DNA of 41,280 bases from positions 1 to 41,280 of the forward strand of contig JAQBPB010000117.1 of NCBI GenBank assembly GCA_028287745.1. The letters run 5' to 3'. The position numbers and the translations under genes were made by a program. Below the pieces are notes generated by a model, which worked only from the letters and a program-made list of their open reading frames with translations, made no database searches and had not been told where the DNA came from. This DNA comes from Chloroflexota bacterium. GTDB taxonomy: Bacteria > Chloroflexota > Chloroflexia > Chloroheliales > Chloroheliaceae. This document shows positions 1-9,066 of this stretch, piece after piece; the first letter of the stretch is position 1; the number at the start of each line of letters is the position of its first letter.

Positions 1-126
1 AATGTCCAGGAAATACCCTTCTTCGGCAAATGATTTTATTACCAGGCGATTGACCGCCGCGATACCTCCGTCAGCTTCAAATGCCCCGGTTATTACCAGC
101 AGGCATCTTTTTTTCTTTTTTGACAT
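1..126 (-). CDS. Glycosyltransferase family 4, N-terminal fragment (cut by window edge)
   Basis: The reverse strand from an ATG at 124-126 reads 42 codons without a stop to the window edge. The start is a basic stretch (MSKKKKR), then a beta strand CLLVITGAF, then EADGGIAAVNRLV. This hydrophobic strand followed by a GGI-x-x-VNRL loop is the usual N-terminus of GT-B fold family 4 glycosyltransferases, where the Gly-Gly loop contacts the nucleotide sugar. An AGGAG ribosome binding site lies 10 bases upstream. It follows asnB after about 200 bases on the same strand, so it is probably the next gene of the polysaccharide cluster. Only the first tenth of the protein is visible, so the family call is an inference from the N-terminal pattern. 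Confidence 0.6.
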   Translation of the reverse strand, partial: MSKKKKRCLLVITGAFEADGGIAAVNRLVIKSFAEEGYFLDI

Positions 127-232
127 ATTCTCTCTACTCCTGAGTTTCCCGTTGTGCGAGGTTGTTCGTTTACTTATGTGGACAGCTCACGTATTGTACG
201 CAGCTTTCGTTCTTAACACTCTGAATCATAAT

Positions 233-316
233 CCGATATTAGGCATACTCGCTATAAATCTTTTCCGATATTAGGCATACTCGCTATAAATCTTTTCCGA
301 TAACAGGCATATCCGG
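233..316. repeat. 32-bp direct tandem repeat (two exact copies plus a degenerate third)
   Basis: The unit at 233-264 begins CCGATATTAGGCATACTCGC and is repeated exactly at 265-296. A decayed third copy (CCGATAACAGGCATATCCGG) occupies 297-316. It lies between the asnB stop codon and the next minus-strand gene. There are no unique spacers, so it is not a CRISPR array. Function is unknown. Confidence 0.9.
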
Positions 317-330
317 CAGGTTAAATTAGT

Positions 331-2280
331 TTATGGCTCTATATGATGCTCGTCCAACCAGTGCAGCAGGACAAACAGGCTCCAAAGCCTGCTCCATTTA
401 AGTTGTCCTGTTAGAAACTGGTCCCAATATTTCGCCAGGCTGGAGTTTTCCAGCACCGGGTAAGCCGATTTGGTTAAAAATTTTTCTTCCATCTGGGGCT
501 GCAAAGCGCTGGTCAGCCACTTATTAAAGGGCAGTTCAAAGCCTTTCTTCGGCCGGTAGACGCATTCGGCCGGAATGGCGTCCCCGACCGCGCCGGTCAG
601 CAGCGGCTTGGGAATAGCCTTATCTACTTTGAGCGCGCCGCTCAGTTTAAAGACATTCTCGACCAATTTATGGTCGAGCAACGGCACTCTGACTTCCAGG
701 GCGTGAGCCATACTCATCTGGTCGGTATCGCGCAGGAGGGTACTGAGCATATAAGTCTGGAGTTCCAGGGCCGATACCCGGTTGATGCTATCCAGAGGCC
801 GGGTTTCTTTAGAAAGCCGCTCGAAATCGGGCGGTTCCCAGCCGTTTGAGGCGGCCAGGAAATCAGGCCGCAGCAGTTCGGAAACCTGGCCGTTCGAGAA
901 AAGCTGGCGTGACACAAAATAAGGCGCGTAGGAGCTTTGCAATAGATCGGCCGTTTTGCGCATACCTTCTACCAGCGACAGGGCCTGGCGCTCATTGCGC
1001 GCCCGCTTGAGGGCTTTGTATAAACTGCCACTGGACCCGGCCGTTGCAAACAGCCGCGATAGGCCGGACCGCATAAAGCCCGGTAACATCTCGCCGGACT
1101 TTGCCAGTTTTTCCAGCAGCAAAGCTTTGCGGAACCCGTTGTAGCCCCCGAATAATTCGTCACCGCCAACCCCAGATAGAGCGACGGTCAGCCCGGCCTC
1201 CCGGACCAGTTTCGAGACAAAATAAGTATTGATGCCGTCTACGCTGGGCTGGTCGAAAGCCCCCAGGGCTCGGCCTATTTCCCGCTGGACCAGTTCGCCG
1301 GTCAGGAGAAGTTCACTATGGTCGGAGCCGATATGGCGGGCGGCGGCCTGGGCGAACCGCCGCTCATCGTACTCGGCTTCCTCGAAGATAATACTGAAAG
1401 TCCGGATGGGCCGGGCGCTGGATTGCTGAGCCAGGGCCGCGATAGCGCTGCTGTCTATCCCGCCGGATAAGAAAACCCCCAGCGGCACATCGGCGATTAG
1501 TTGTGATTTAACCGCCTCTAACAGCCAGTGCTGCACTTCTTCGTAGATTTGCGTCTTTGAAGCTCCGGCCTCCGGTGGCGCGGATTGCGCCAGGTTCCAG
1601 TATTGCTCGGTGTCCAAGCGGCCGTTCTCCCACAGCAGGGTGTGGCCGGGCGGCAGAGATTCCACGCCCTGGACCAGGGTCAGCGGTTCCTGGACCGAGC
1701 CGTAAGCCAGGTACGAACGCAGCCCGGCCGGATTTAGCTTGCGCGGCACCTCACCGCTGGCTAATAAGGCCCGCACCTCGGAAGCAAATAGCAGTGTATC
1801 CCGGTCCTGCCAGTAGTAGAGCGGCTTGACGCCCAGGTGGTCCCGCGCCAGGAACAGGCGCGTGGGGTCGGCTTCCTGCCAGACCGCAAAAGCAAAGATA
1901 CCCCGGAAGTGCCGCACGCAGTCCCGGCCCCAGCGGTCGAAAGCTTTTAGAATTACCTCGCTATCAGTGCCGGTCCGGAACCGGTAGCCCCATTTTTCCT
2001 GTAATTCGGCCCGTAACTCCTGGAAATTATAGATTTCGCCGTTAAAAGAGAGCCAGTTGCCCGTATCAGGGTCGAGCATGGGCTGTTTCCCGGCTTCCGA
2101 CAAATCTATAATTGCCAACCGGCGGTGGCCGAATACTACCACCGGTTCGGCGGCTCGCAGAATATTTACACTGCCGTCATCCGGGCCCCGGTGCTGCACT
2201 GCCCCGGTCATGGCGGAAACACTCTCCAGATAATGAGCCGGGTTTCCCGAAACTGAAATTACACCTGTAATGCCACACAT
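331..2280 (-). CDS. asnB: Asparagine synthase (glutamine-hydrolysing), AsnB family
   Basis: Predicted to amidate a carboxylate using glutamine and ATP. Residue 2 is the nucleophilic Cys (MCGITG). The N-terminal class II amidotransferase domain shows GHRRLAIIDLSEAGKQPM, SFNGEIYNF and GTDSEVI. The synthetase half carries the PP-loop SGGIDSS and SGVGGDELFGGY, then the C-terminal DHKLVENVF and PKKGFELPFNKW regions. Length 649 aa is normal. The open frame extends 32 codons upstream, but the start is placed at the ATG of 2278-2280 because the catalytic Cys must follow the initiator Met and GGAAG lies just upstream. In capsule and exopolysaccharide clusters, AsnB-like proteins often amidate sugar acids rather than aspartate. 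That role is inferred from context. Confidence 0.93.
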   Translation of the reverse strand: MCGITGVISVSGNPAHYLESVSAMTGAVQHRGPDDGSVNILRAAEPVVVFGHRRLAIIDLSEAGKQPMLDPDTGNWLSFNGEIYNFQELRAELQEKWGYRFRTGTDSEVILKAFDRWGRDCVRHFRGIFAFAVWQEADPTRLFLARDHLGVKPLYYWQDRDTLLFASEVRALLASGEVPRKLNPAGLRSYLAYGSVQEPLTLVQGVESLPPGHTLLWENGRLDTEQYWNLAQSAPPEAGASKTQIYEEVQHWLLEAVKSQLIADVPLGVFLSGGIDSSAIAALAQQSSARPIRTFSIIFEEAEYDERRFAQAAARHIGSDHSELLLTGELVQREIGRALGAFDQPSVDGINTYFVSKLVREAGLTVALSGVGGDELFGGYNGFRKALLLEKLAKSGEMLPGFMRSGLSRLFATAGSSGSLYKALKRARNERQALSLVEGMRKTADLLQSSYAPYFVSRQLFSNGQVSELLRPDFLAASNGWEPPDFERLSKETRPLDSINRVSALELQTYMLSTLLRDTDQMSMAHALEVRVPLLDHKLVENVFKLSGALKVDKAIPKPLLTGAVGDAIPAECVYRPKKGFELPFNKWLTSALQPQMEEKFLTKSAYPVLENSSLAKYWDQFLTGQLKWSRLWSLFVLLHWLDEHHIEP

Positions 2281-2345
2281 ATTACTTCCTTTAAACCTTT
2301 TAACTCTTAAACTCTGTACTGTATTCCGCCTGCTTTGGAACCGGG

Positions 2346-3110
2346 CTAATTTTGAATATAAATTGCATCGGCCCACATTGGCTGCCCGTCAGCAGTACAA
2401 CTGGGCGCGGAAATTCCGTATAGCTTGAAAGGCGCTAGCGAAGTAATCTGGTTATGTAAAGTCCCGAACTGTACATCTCCCTGGTAATATGGCACATACA
2501 CCACTTCGGTAATTAAGACCCGGGTCCGTTGCAGGACCGCGCGGCCCCCGGCCAGGACTTCCGGCTCATAACCCTGGACATCCAGTTTAAGTAAAGATAT
2601 TTCGTCCTCCCGGCTGAGGGCGTTATCCAGGGTTTGCAAAGGCACCGAAACGGTCTGCGGTTTATCTTCCGCGATGCCGTGGACCGGCCGCAGTTCATCC
2701 CGGATAGGTAGAATCGAGGAGAGCTTATGTAATCTTTCCACGAACATATCAACCTGGCCCGGTTTCGAGCCAAGCGCCGAATTTATACACTCTATCTGCG
2801 GGTAATCCCTGGTGTTGGTCACCAACTCCCGGAAGATATGCGGCACCGGCTCGAAGGCGATAATTTTAGGCGCCTTTGTCAGAAGGGCCACGCCGGTACT
2901 CCACTCGCCCACGTTCGCCCCGACATCTACCACGCATTTCAGGTTGTTTCTAATTTCAGCCGGAAGCATATTCAGGTTCGTGATATCCACCGCCTTACGG
3001 TAACTCCGTTTGAGGCAATTGCTGCCCGGCAGGCCCATACTGGCAAAGCGCTTCTTATATTCCAACAGGCGGACTAATCCTTCGGGGGCAAGTGATTTCA
3101 GGTAACTCAT
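2346..3110 (-). CDS. FkbM family SAM-dependent methyltransferase
   Basis: About 254 aa. The Rossmann motif I is VVDVGANVGEWS, followed by IIAFEPVP, where the acidic residue would bind the SAM ribose. The family hallmark LLKLDVQGYEPEVLAGG is in the second half. FkbM proteins O-methylate hydroxyls on polyketides and on sugars of surface polysaccharides, so methylation of a repeat-unit sugar is the likely job here. An in-frame TTG exists at 3125, but the ATG at 3108-3110 is preferred because GGAG lies 9 bases upstream of it and overlaps the TTG. It is followed by asnB after 65 bases and preceded by the flippase gene. The acceptor sugar cannot be told from sequence. Confidence 0.88.
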   Translation of the reverse strand: MSYLKSLAPEGLVRLLEYKKRFASMGLPGSNCLKRSYRKAVDITNLNMLPAEIRNNLKCVVDVGANVGEWSTGVALLTKAPKIIAFEPVPHIFRELVTNTRDYPQIECINSALGSKPGQVDMFVERLHKLSSILPIRDELRPVHGIAEDKPQTVSVPLQTLDNALSREDEISLLKLDVQGYEPEVLAGGRAVLQRTRVLITEVVYVPYYQGDVQFGTLHNQITSLAPFKLYGISAPSCTADGQPMWADAIYIQN

Positions 3111-3166
3111 TAAAACTTTCTCCAATATGGTTATAACCAGGGCCGGTAAAGGCTCAAGTGGGCCGT

Positions 3167-4786
3167 TCAGGATTTATTAACACTCCCGGCCTTGCGGGAG
3201 AATCTTGCCAGGTTAAAGACGCGCCGGAGACTGGACAGCCCGGTTGGACCCAGGGCCAGGCGCAACCCCGGCAGGCACCAGGCTAAAGATAGGGCCAGCA
3301 AAACCGCGAAAGTCAGGGGATTTCCGGCCAGCGCCCCGCCGCAGATTATCACCAGGAAAAGCGGCAGCACCGCGATACACACCGCGAAAATTGCCTGGTA
3401 GATTGTCCTTAGCGGCAAGCTCAAAATCCGGGCGCAAAGGGCCGGATAGACCGCGAACCCGCAAATAATATCGCCTAAAAGAGTGGCGCAAGCTACGCCC
3501 AGCACCCCAAAACCCGGCGCAAGAATTACCGCCAGGATAATAGTCAGCAGGGCGTTGGCGGTGGTCCAGAAGGCCGGGGCTTTCTGGTTGTTCGTCGCCA
3601 GGAGCGGCCAGCCCAGGGTTGACCAGGCGGAGGCCAGGACCATCTGAAAGATAAAGATGCCCAGCAGCAGCGGGTCGAAATTAAGGGTCTTTCCGGTCCA
3701 GAACGGGTATATAACCGGCAGCGAAACCCACAAAAACAGCCCGGCCAGAAGGCTGGCTAACAGCACAAACTTGACGCTCAGGAGGACTGCTTCCTGCAAA
3801 TCCTTCCGGCGCTGTCTGGCCCATAAAACGCTCAGTTCTGGGGCTAAAGGAGCCTGTACAAAACTGCTGATGTAGCCGATAATCCCGGCGGCGGTCCGGT
3901 GGGTGGCATAGGTTACGACCGCCAGCGGATTGATTACCGCCGTGATAATAATCAGGACCGCTTGCTGGTTCAGGGTAGTTGCCAGGGCCAGTATCCAGAA
4001 TTGCAAGGAGCCTTTCAGGTAGGTGCGGCCCTGCCAGGCCAGGCCGAGATTAATCTTTATTTCCCGGCTGACCGGGATGTGCCTGCGAGAATCCAAAATG
4101 ATAAAAAAGGTCCGGAACACCGCCGCCGCCAGCAGCCCGGCCGCGTAGGCCTCGGCCGGAACCTTTAGCACGAGCATAGCGATATAAAAGACCAGTTCGA
4201 CAAAGCGCAGCAGGTTGCCGACCATCATCCCGCGCGCGAATAACCCGGTAGCCCGGTAGGTCGTGACATAGACACCGGCCGGTATCGCCAGCAAGACCGA
4301 ACCGGCCAGGGCCAGGATAGCCCAGGCGTTATTATGGCCGGGCAGCATATTTTCCAGGGCCTGTCCGGTTGCCAGCGGCAGGCCGAACAGCAGGGCGGCC
4401 AGTAGAATTACCACGCCTGCGCTAAGAAAACTAAAAAAAGATACCCCTTCCGACAGCTTTTTCGTAAAGCCTTTCAGGTCGTCTTTGGCGTAGTCTATCG
4501 TCAGCAAATTACCTAAATAACTCTGCCCGCCCAGGTCCAACAGGCCCAGGTACGAAATCATGGCCGTCAGGGCAATCCATTGGCCGTAACCGTTAGAACC
4601 CCAGCTATGTAAAAATAGCGGGACCAGCAAAATGGCCTGGGAAGCGCCGATTAATTGCCCCAGGCCGGAAGAACCAATGCCCAGCAACAAGCGCCGGAAA
4701 ATAGTCGTCTGGGTGGCCGGGCCGGGGCCGGGGCCGGGTTGAGAGCCGGGAACCGGGGGCAGAGCGGTTGGGGAAGTTTTAGTCAT
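3167..4786 (-). CDS. Wzx-like polysaccharide flippase (MATE/MOP superfamily)
   Basis: 539 aa with about a dozen hydrophobic segments, starting with LLLGIGSSGLGQLIGASQAILLVPLFL and including LGLLDLGGQSYLGN, which resembles the first two helices of Wzx/RfbX flippases. These move undecaprenyl-diphosphate-linked repeat units across the inner membrane. The first 25 residues are an unusual Pro/Gly-rich cytoplasmic tail. The start codon overlaps the stop codon of the upstream polymerase gene by 8 bases (ATGACTAA), a translational-coupling arrangement. Adjacency to a Wzy-like polymerase and a cluster full of glycosyltransferases supports the role. Confidence 0.85.
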   Translation of the reverse strand: MTKTSPTALPPVPGSQPGPGPGPATQTTIFRRLLLGIGSSGLGQLIGASQAILLVPLFLHSWGSNGYGQWIALTAMISYLGLLDLGGQSYLGNLLTIDYAKDDLKGFTKKLSEGVSFFSFLSAGVVILLAALLFGLPLATGQALENMLPGHNNAWAILALAGSVLLAIPAGVYVTTYRATGLFARGMMVGNLLRFVELVFYIAMLVLKVPAEAYAAGLLAAAVFRTFFIILDSRRHIPVSREIKINLGLAWQGRTYLKGSLQFWILALATTLNQQAVLIIITAVINPLAVVTYATHRTAAGIIGYISSFVQAPLAPELSVLWARQRRKDLQEAVLLSVKFVLLASLLAGLFLWVSLPVIYPFWTGKTLNFDPLLLGIFIFQMVLASAWSTLGWPLLATNNQKAPAFWTTANALLTIILAVILAPGFGVLGVACATLLGDIICGFAVYPALCARILSLPLRTIYQAIFAVCIAVLPLFLVIICGGALAGNPLTFAVLLALSLAWCLPGLRLALGPTGLSSLRRVFNLARFSRKAGSVNKS

Positions 4787-6296
4787 GGGGCCTGGTAACC
4801 ATAAATTCGGGCCGGTTTACCGCCTGGCTCTCCCTGCTAAAAAGGCTTAAACCGGATTTTAGCTTTGTTATTAAAAAGAAAAAGATGAAATACTTCGGCA
4901 CGGTAAAAATACCAAAATAAATAATCAGGTTAAGGGTAGAGGACCAGACGGTCGGGGCCTGGGTCCACAGAAAGATAGCCAGGGCCACCCAGGCGACATT
5001 TTGACGCCTGGCCCAGGCCAGCCCACCGGATACGCCAAAGACCAGGGCGCACAGGGCATACATCAAGGGGATACCCAGCCAGCCAAACCGGCGGTAACCT
5101 TCCCCGACGGTGGGAAGATAGGAAAAAGTGCTGCCGTCATCCGAGCCGGTCCCATAGCGAAAGGCCAGCGTGTTACTGTCGCCGATTTCGGGCCGGTCCG
5201 GGTAGAGAAATTTCGGGATATAGCTGAATAACACCGCTTCGGCTTTGTCAAAACCGTCATAAGGCAGGTAATCGGGGTGCAGCAGCATAACCTTATCAAC
5301 CGAAAGGGCGGTTACGGCAATCAAAAATTCTTCGGAGGCGTTCCGCTCGCCGGTTGAAACCGAACTGTTAAAGTCCTGGCTGGCCGTCAGAAAGGCTTCG
5401 ACCTGCCCGGCAAACCCCTGGTCATACAGGGAGGTATAATCGGCATTACTCCGGTAGAGGACAATGATACCCGCTAAAGGAATAAAGGCCAGGAAAGCGA
5501 TAAACAGCCCCAGCATTATCTTGCGCCGGGGCGCGCCCGCATAGGCCACCCCCAACCCGATGATTAGCAGGGCGGTTAAGATAGGCCCCCTGGAACCCTG
5601 CAGGCTATAAAAGATAAAGAAGCCGCAATACGAAAGCACCAGGATAACCAGCCAGGGCCGCCGGCGCTTTACCGCCAGGACGCCTAAAAAGAAAAAGACT
5701 ATAAACTGAATCTGCGAGAATGCGGTCAGGACGGACAGCAGCCCTAACGAAGTATCATTGGCGGAGCCGCCCACTCTTTTCAAAGCGCCCGTAACCGTAC
5801 CCAGCGCCAGCAAGAAAGCCGTACCGGCCATCAAAAACAGGGTGAAACTTTGCCAGCTCTGGTAGTCGTCGCCCTTAACAGCCGCCGGTTTGAGCCGGGC
5901 GGCGCTCCAGGACCGGGCCAGTCGAAAGAACACCGGAAAAACCAGGGCATAGGCAACAAGCCCGATAACCGCGCCCCACTGGGCCAGAAGCATTCCTTCA
6001 AAGTAATACTGCTCGGTGCCGAGGATGTAATGCTGGCCCAGCGGCCCCAGGCCGTAACCCAGCGCGTGGTAGCCGAATAAATATATCGAGGGGCCTAGCA
6101 GCAGGTCCGGCATCAGAATTCTATCTAAAATGAAGAAAAGCGGCCCCAGGCCCAGCACTGCCAGAGCCCCACCCGCCAGCGGCAAACCGGCAAAAAAGCT
6201 CATGATCAGGCCGGTTACGACCCCGCAACCCGCCAGGACCAGACAGGCTAATAATAAAGGGCTCGGTTTAGGTGACTCGTCAGTAATCTGGTACAA
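4779..6296 (-). CDS. Wzy-like O-antigen/oligosaccharide repeat-unit polymerase
   Basis: 505 aa integral membrane protein with 10 or more hydrophobic segments and a large extracytoplasmic loop in the second half (about residues 285-400, containing YRSNADYTSLYDQGFAG and ERNASEEF). This is the layout of O-antigen polymerases, which join lipid-linked repeat units. Sequence conservation in the family is low, so the call rests on topology and on position next to the flippase. The start is a TTG at 6294-6296 with AAAGGG about 9 bases upstream; the next in-frame ATG would delete the first helix. It lies 12 bases after the upstream glycosyltransferase stop and overlaps the flippase start by 8 bases. 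Confidence 0.78.
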   Translation of the reverse strand: MYQITDESPKPSPLLLACLVLAGCGVVTGLIMSFFAGLPLAGGALAVLGLGPLFFILDRILMPDLLLGPSIYLFGYHALGYGLGPLGQHYILGTEQYYFEGMLLAQWGAVIGLVAYALVFPVFFRLARSWSAARLKPAAVKGDDYQSWQSFTLFLMAGTAFLLALGTVTGALKRVGGSANDTSLGLLSVLTAFSQIQFIVFFFLGVLAVKRRRPWLVILVLSYCGFFIFYSLQGSRGPILTALLIIGLGVAYAGAPRRKIMLGLFIAFLAFIPLAGIIVLYRSNADYTSLYDQGFAGQVEAFLTASQDFNSSVSTGERNASEEFLIAVTALSVDKVMLLHPDYLPYDGFDKAEAVLFSYIPKFLYPDRPEIGDSNTLAFRYGTGSDDGSTFSYLPTVGEGYRRFGWLGIPLMYALCALVFGVSGGLAWARRQNVAWVALAIFLWTQAPTVWSSTLNLIIYFGIFTVPKYFIFFFLITKLKSGLSLFSRESQAVNRPEFMVTRPHD

Positions 6297-6308
6297 ATTT
6301 CTTACCCT

Positions 6309-7412
6309 TTACCGGAAGATTGAGCGAAATACAGAACGCAAGGCCGGGAGTAGCAAAGGCAGCCAGGGTTGTTTTTTAGCCCTGGCCTGTTTCACCAGGG
6401 CAAAATCCGGCATAGGATAGCTCCGGCGCATAAGCTCGTAGTACCAGGCATACTGCCGGTTAACCTGGGCCTGCGAGTAATTTCGCAGGGGCGCGCCCTG
6501 GCCTGGGTTAGCCTGAACTTTGCCCAGCAGTTCTTCCACGCGCTGCTCCAGGCGGTGGTTCTCCTGTACTTCCCGCAACCCCGCCGCCGCGATAGCTTCC
6601 CTGGCTGCGGGATAGTCCAGGTAGTAGGCTATTTTGTCCATCATTTCCTGCTCGTCGCTGTAGGCGACATAGTGCCGGTCCTCTTCAAAAAGCAGTTCCT
6701 GACCGTTTGCAATGCGCCTGGTAAGCAAAAGCGCCCCACAGGACATCGCCTCAAAGGTCCGGAAGTTCAAATCATCGGCCAGCGGCATGTTCAGCACGAT
6801 TTTAGCCTGGCTGTAGACACCGGGTATCTCGGATTGCAGGTAATATTTCTGCGGGTTAAGGCTGTACTTCTGGCCGATTGCCTTTAAAATCCGGCGGCGG
6901 GCTTTATCTGAATTTAGCTGCCCGACAAAGGCCACCTCATACGGGCGCTCTTGCGGGTCCGGCGCCGGTTTGAAAAGTTCCAGGTCGCAGGCGTAGGGCA
7001 GCCAGTGGACAAAACCGGCCGGGTGCCCGGTAAAATACTTGACGTAATTGCAATGATAGAGAAAGACATGGTCGAAAAACCGGGCGTAATTCAGCCGGAT
7101 AGCCAGGTCGGTATGGGTATCGCAAAGAATCGCGGCGGTTGGAAAGGGCGCTTTTTCCAGGCCTCGTGGCAGCAGGCCGCCCGGCTCAATATAAAGCAGC
7201 AAGTCCGGCTCGAACCCGGCTAACCGGACGAAAGCTTCCAGCGGAGTTTCCAGGGCGTAACCCGGTTCCACCGCAAAGCCCCTGGTAAGATTTTCTTCCG
7301 GGTGGGCCAGGACAAACCGGAACACCTTATGGCCCATGCGCTCCATCACGCGGACGTAATGCAAGCTCTGGGTCAGGTCCTGCCCGGCCAGGGAAGTAAA
7401 AAGAATATTCAT
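6309..7412 (-). CDS. CgeB-like glycosyltransferase (Glyco_trans_1_2 type)
   Basis: 367 aa. The N-terminus MNILFTSLAGQDLTQSLHYVR with MGHKV looks like the first strand and helix of a GT-B fold. The C-terminal part LNMPLADDLNFRTFEAMSCGALLL, followed by HYVAYSDEQEMMDKIAYYL, is the nucleotide-sugar binding signature shared by spore-maturation CgeB proteins and related glycosyltransferases. In that signature the Glu of R-x-FE contacts the donor. It is probably one of the repeat-unit sugar transferases. It begins 6 bases after the GT2 gene stop and ends 12 bases before the polymerase. A second, divergent relative is encoded at 10371-11372. Donor and acceptor are unknown. Confidence 0.82.
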   Translation of the reverse strand: MNILFTSLAGQDLTQSLHYVRVMERMGHKVFRFVLAHPEENLTRGFAVEPGYALETPLEAFVRLAGFEPDLLLYIEPGGLLPRGLEKAPFPTAAILCDTHTDLAIRLNYARFFDHVFLYHCNYVKYFTGHPAGFVHWLPYACDLELFKPAPDPQERPYEVAFVGQLNSDKARRRILKAIGQKYSLNPQKYYLQSEIPGVYSQAKIVLNMPLADDLNFRTFEAMSCGALLLTRRIANGQELLFEEDRHYVAYSDEQEMMDKIAYYLDYPAAREAIAAAGLREVQENHRLEQRVEELLGKVQANPGQGAPLRNYSQAQVNRQYAWYYELMRRSYPMPDFALVKQARAKKQPWLPLLLPALRSVFRSIFR

Positions 7413-7418
7413 TATATT

Positions 7419-8396
7419 TCAGCTTGCCTTGTCACCTGTTAAATCCCAGTAACCGGGGTTGTACCAGTCCGGAATATTTTTACTCCGGCCAAAAACTTTA
7501 CCAATAACTCTTAGCAGCCGGTCGGTAGCGTCGCGCCAGACAGCCAGGCCCTCTTTTACCCGGTCCCAGCGGCGGTGCTTCAGGCAGATTAGCATTTGCC
7601 GGAGCATGAAATACTGCTGGCGGCGGTGCAGCTTTTTCTCGAGTCCAGCCACTTTTTCGGGGAAAAGACCCCGGCAGCGCTGCAAATTCGTTTTATGAAT
7701 GCCCAATAGCCAGAGGGCCACCCGCCAGTGGACGAAAGCATAAAAGCGGGTCGGGTCGCGCGGCATTAAGTCTATAAGCGGCTCCGGCAGGTAGGCCACA
7801 TCATAATTTTCGGCAATTCTCAGCCACATATCTACATCGCTAAAGTTCCCAAAGCACGGGTCGAACCAGCCCAGCTTTTCGTAGACCGCGCGCCGGGCCA
7901 TCACGGTTCCGTAAACGCAGGAGTCCCATCTTGAAACCAGGCGGTAGGCCAGTTCCGGCCCTTTTATCAAAGGCCCATACGGTTCGCGGTTGATAACGGT
8001 CTGGCCCTGGCTGTTTACCGAGCGGTAGGCATTGAACACAAAACCGGCCGTGGGCTGGTCGTCCAGGGCGGCTTTCCATTTTTCGAGCAAATCTTTGCGG
8101 TAAACGTCGCCATCGTGCAGGTTCGCCAGGTATTCGCCCTGCGCATACTGCAAGGAGACATTCAGGTTGCCGGGCATGCCCAGGTTGGTTTCGTTACGGT
8201 AATAGCGGACCCGCCTGTCCCGCCGGGCATACTCAAGGCAGATTTTCTCGGTATCGTCGGTCGAGCAATCGTCACTGATAATCAGTTCAAAGTCGCTAAA
8301 GGTCTGGGCTAACAGGCTGTCAAGGGTAGCGGGCAGCAAGGTGGCCCGGTTGTAAGTGACCAGGCAAACACTGACCGGGGGCCGGGTATTAGTCAT
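7419..8396 (-). CDS. Glycosyltransferase family 2
   Basis: 325 aa. GT-A fold signature at the N-terminus: PVSVCLVTYNRATLLPATLDSLLAQTF, then ELIISDDCSTDDT, then NLHDGDVYRKD, which supplies the metal- and nucleotide-binding acidic residues. A later segment FSDVDMWLRIAENYDVAYLPEPL fits the acceptor region with its conserved D-x-D-x-W pattern. No membrane helix is evident. It probably adds one sugar of the lipid-linked repeat unit at the cytoplasmic face. The start codon shares the 8-base ATGACTAA overlap with the stop of the preceding methyltransferase, the same junction as at the flippase gene. Confidence 0.92.
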   Translation of the reverse strand: MTNTRPPVSVCLVTYNRATLLPATLDSLLAQTFSDFELIISDDCSTDDTEKICLEYARRDRRVRYYRNETNLGMPGNLNVSLQYAQGEYLANLHDGDVYRKDLLEKWKAALDDQPTAGFVFNAYRSVNSQGQTVINREPYGPLIKGPELAYRLVSRWDSCVYGTVMARRAVYEKLGWFDPCFGNFSDVDMWLRIAENYDVAYLPEPLIDLMPRDPTRFYAFVHWRVALWLLGIHKTNLQRCRGLFPEKVAGLEKKLHRRQQYFMLRQMLICLKHRRWDRVKEGLAVWRDATDRLLRVIGKVFGRSKNIPDWYNPGYWDLTGDKAS

Positions 8397-9063
8397 GGGG
8401 CAATCTCACTATGTATAAACTCTGGGAGCCAAATAGGCCGGGCCACCGGCGGCAGGCCAGCCGGTTCAACTTGCCGACCAGCCCCGGCGGTAACAGCTTG
8501 CGGAAGCGCCAGAGCGGAAAAGCCCCTTCGACCTCGGACGTGACTATTTCAAAACCCTGCGAACGCAGCAGCGCCGCCCCGGTGGCCGGGGTGTAAAAGC
8601 GGACGTGGGTGCGGTCCATTGTGCCGCTGTCTTCGTATTCAAATTTGCCCAGCAAAAACTTGAAGCGCTGGCGGTAGGCCAGCACATTGGGCAGCGCCAC
8701 CGCCACCTGACCGTCCCGGTGCAGCACGCGCCTGGTATCCTGTAAAAGTTTCGTGGGGTCCACCAGGTGTTCCAGGACGTGCGAAAGCACCACCAGGTGA
8801 TATTTTTCTTCGATTGCGGGCGGCAAGCCATTTTCCAGGTTGGCTAGATAAACCTTATTGCAATGTTCAATGGCCGCTTGCTGCTCCGACACGCTTATGG
8901 TAATCCCGGTCACCAGCCAGCCTTTTTCTTTTAACAGCCGGGCATTGTCACCGGCCCCGCAGCCGCAATCCAGGGCCAGCCCACCCGGCTCCCTGACCAG
9001 GTTTAGCAGTGGCCGGTTGCCGGAATTTTTGTAAAAGTTTGTGGTAGTAGAAATGTTACTCAT
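8389..9063 (-). CDS. Class I SAM-dependent methyltransferase
   Basis: 224 aa. SAM-binding motif I is LALDCGCGAGDNARLL. A motif typical of the Methyltransf_11/23 families follows: VVLSHVLEHLVDPTKLLQD and then RRVLHRDGQVAVALPNV. HVLEHL is the widespread signature of small-molecule and sugar methyltransferases in cell-surface clusters. It probably methylates a sugar intermediate or modifies a chain end. It starts 3 bases after the stop of the TPR gene and overlaps the GT2 gene, consistent with one mRNA. No strong ribosome binding site is visible, which fits translational coupling. Confidence 0.88.
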   Translation of the reverse strand: MSNISTTTNFYKNSGNRPLLNLVREPGGLALDCGCGAGDNARLLKEKGWLVTGITISVSEQQAAIEHCNKVYLANLENGLPPAIEEKYHLVVLSHVLEHLVDPTKLLQDTRRVLHRDGQVAVALPNVLAYRQRFKFLLGKFEYEDSGTMDRTHVRFYTPATGAALLRSQGFEIVTSEVEGAFPLWRFRKLLPPGLVGKLNRLACRRWPGLFGSQSLYIVRLPHD

Positions 9064-9066
9064 TAA

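Noticed and set aside
2..274. 90-aa plus-strand frame at the left edge
   Set aside because: It overlaps the better supported minus-strand glycosyltransferase start (ATG with AGGAG) and the tandem repeat, and has no family resemblance.
233..316. Possible CRISPR array
   Set aside because: The 32-bp copies abut directly without spacers and there are no cas genes.
2281..2376. 32-residue N-terminal extension of asnB
   Set aside because: It would place the catalytic Cys internally, overlap the FkbM stop region and ignore the GGAAG site before ATG 2280.
6369..6887. 172-aa plus-strand frame
   Set aside because: Antisense to the CgeB-like transferase, which carries real motifs.
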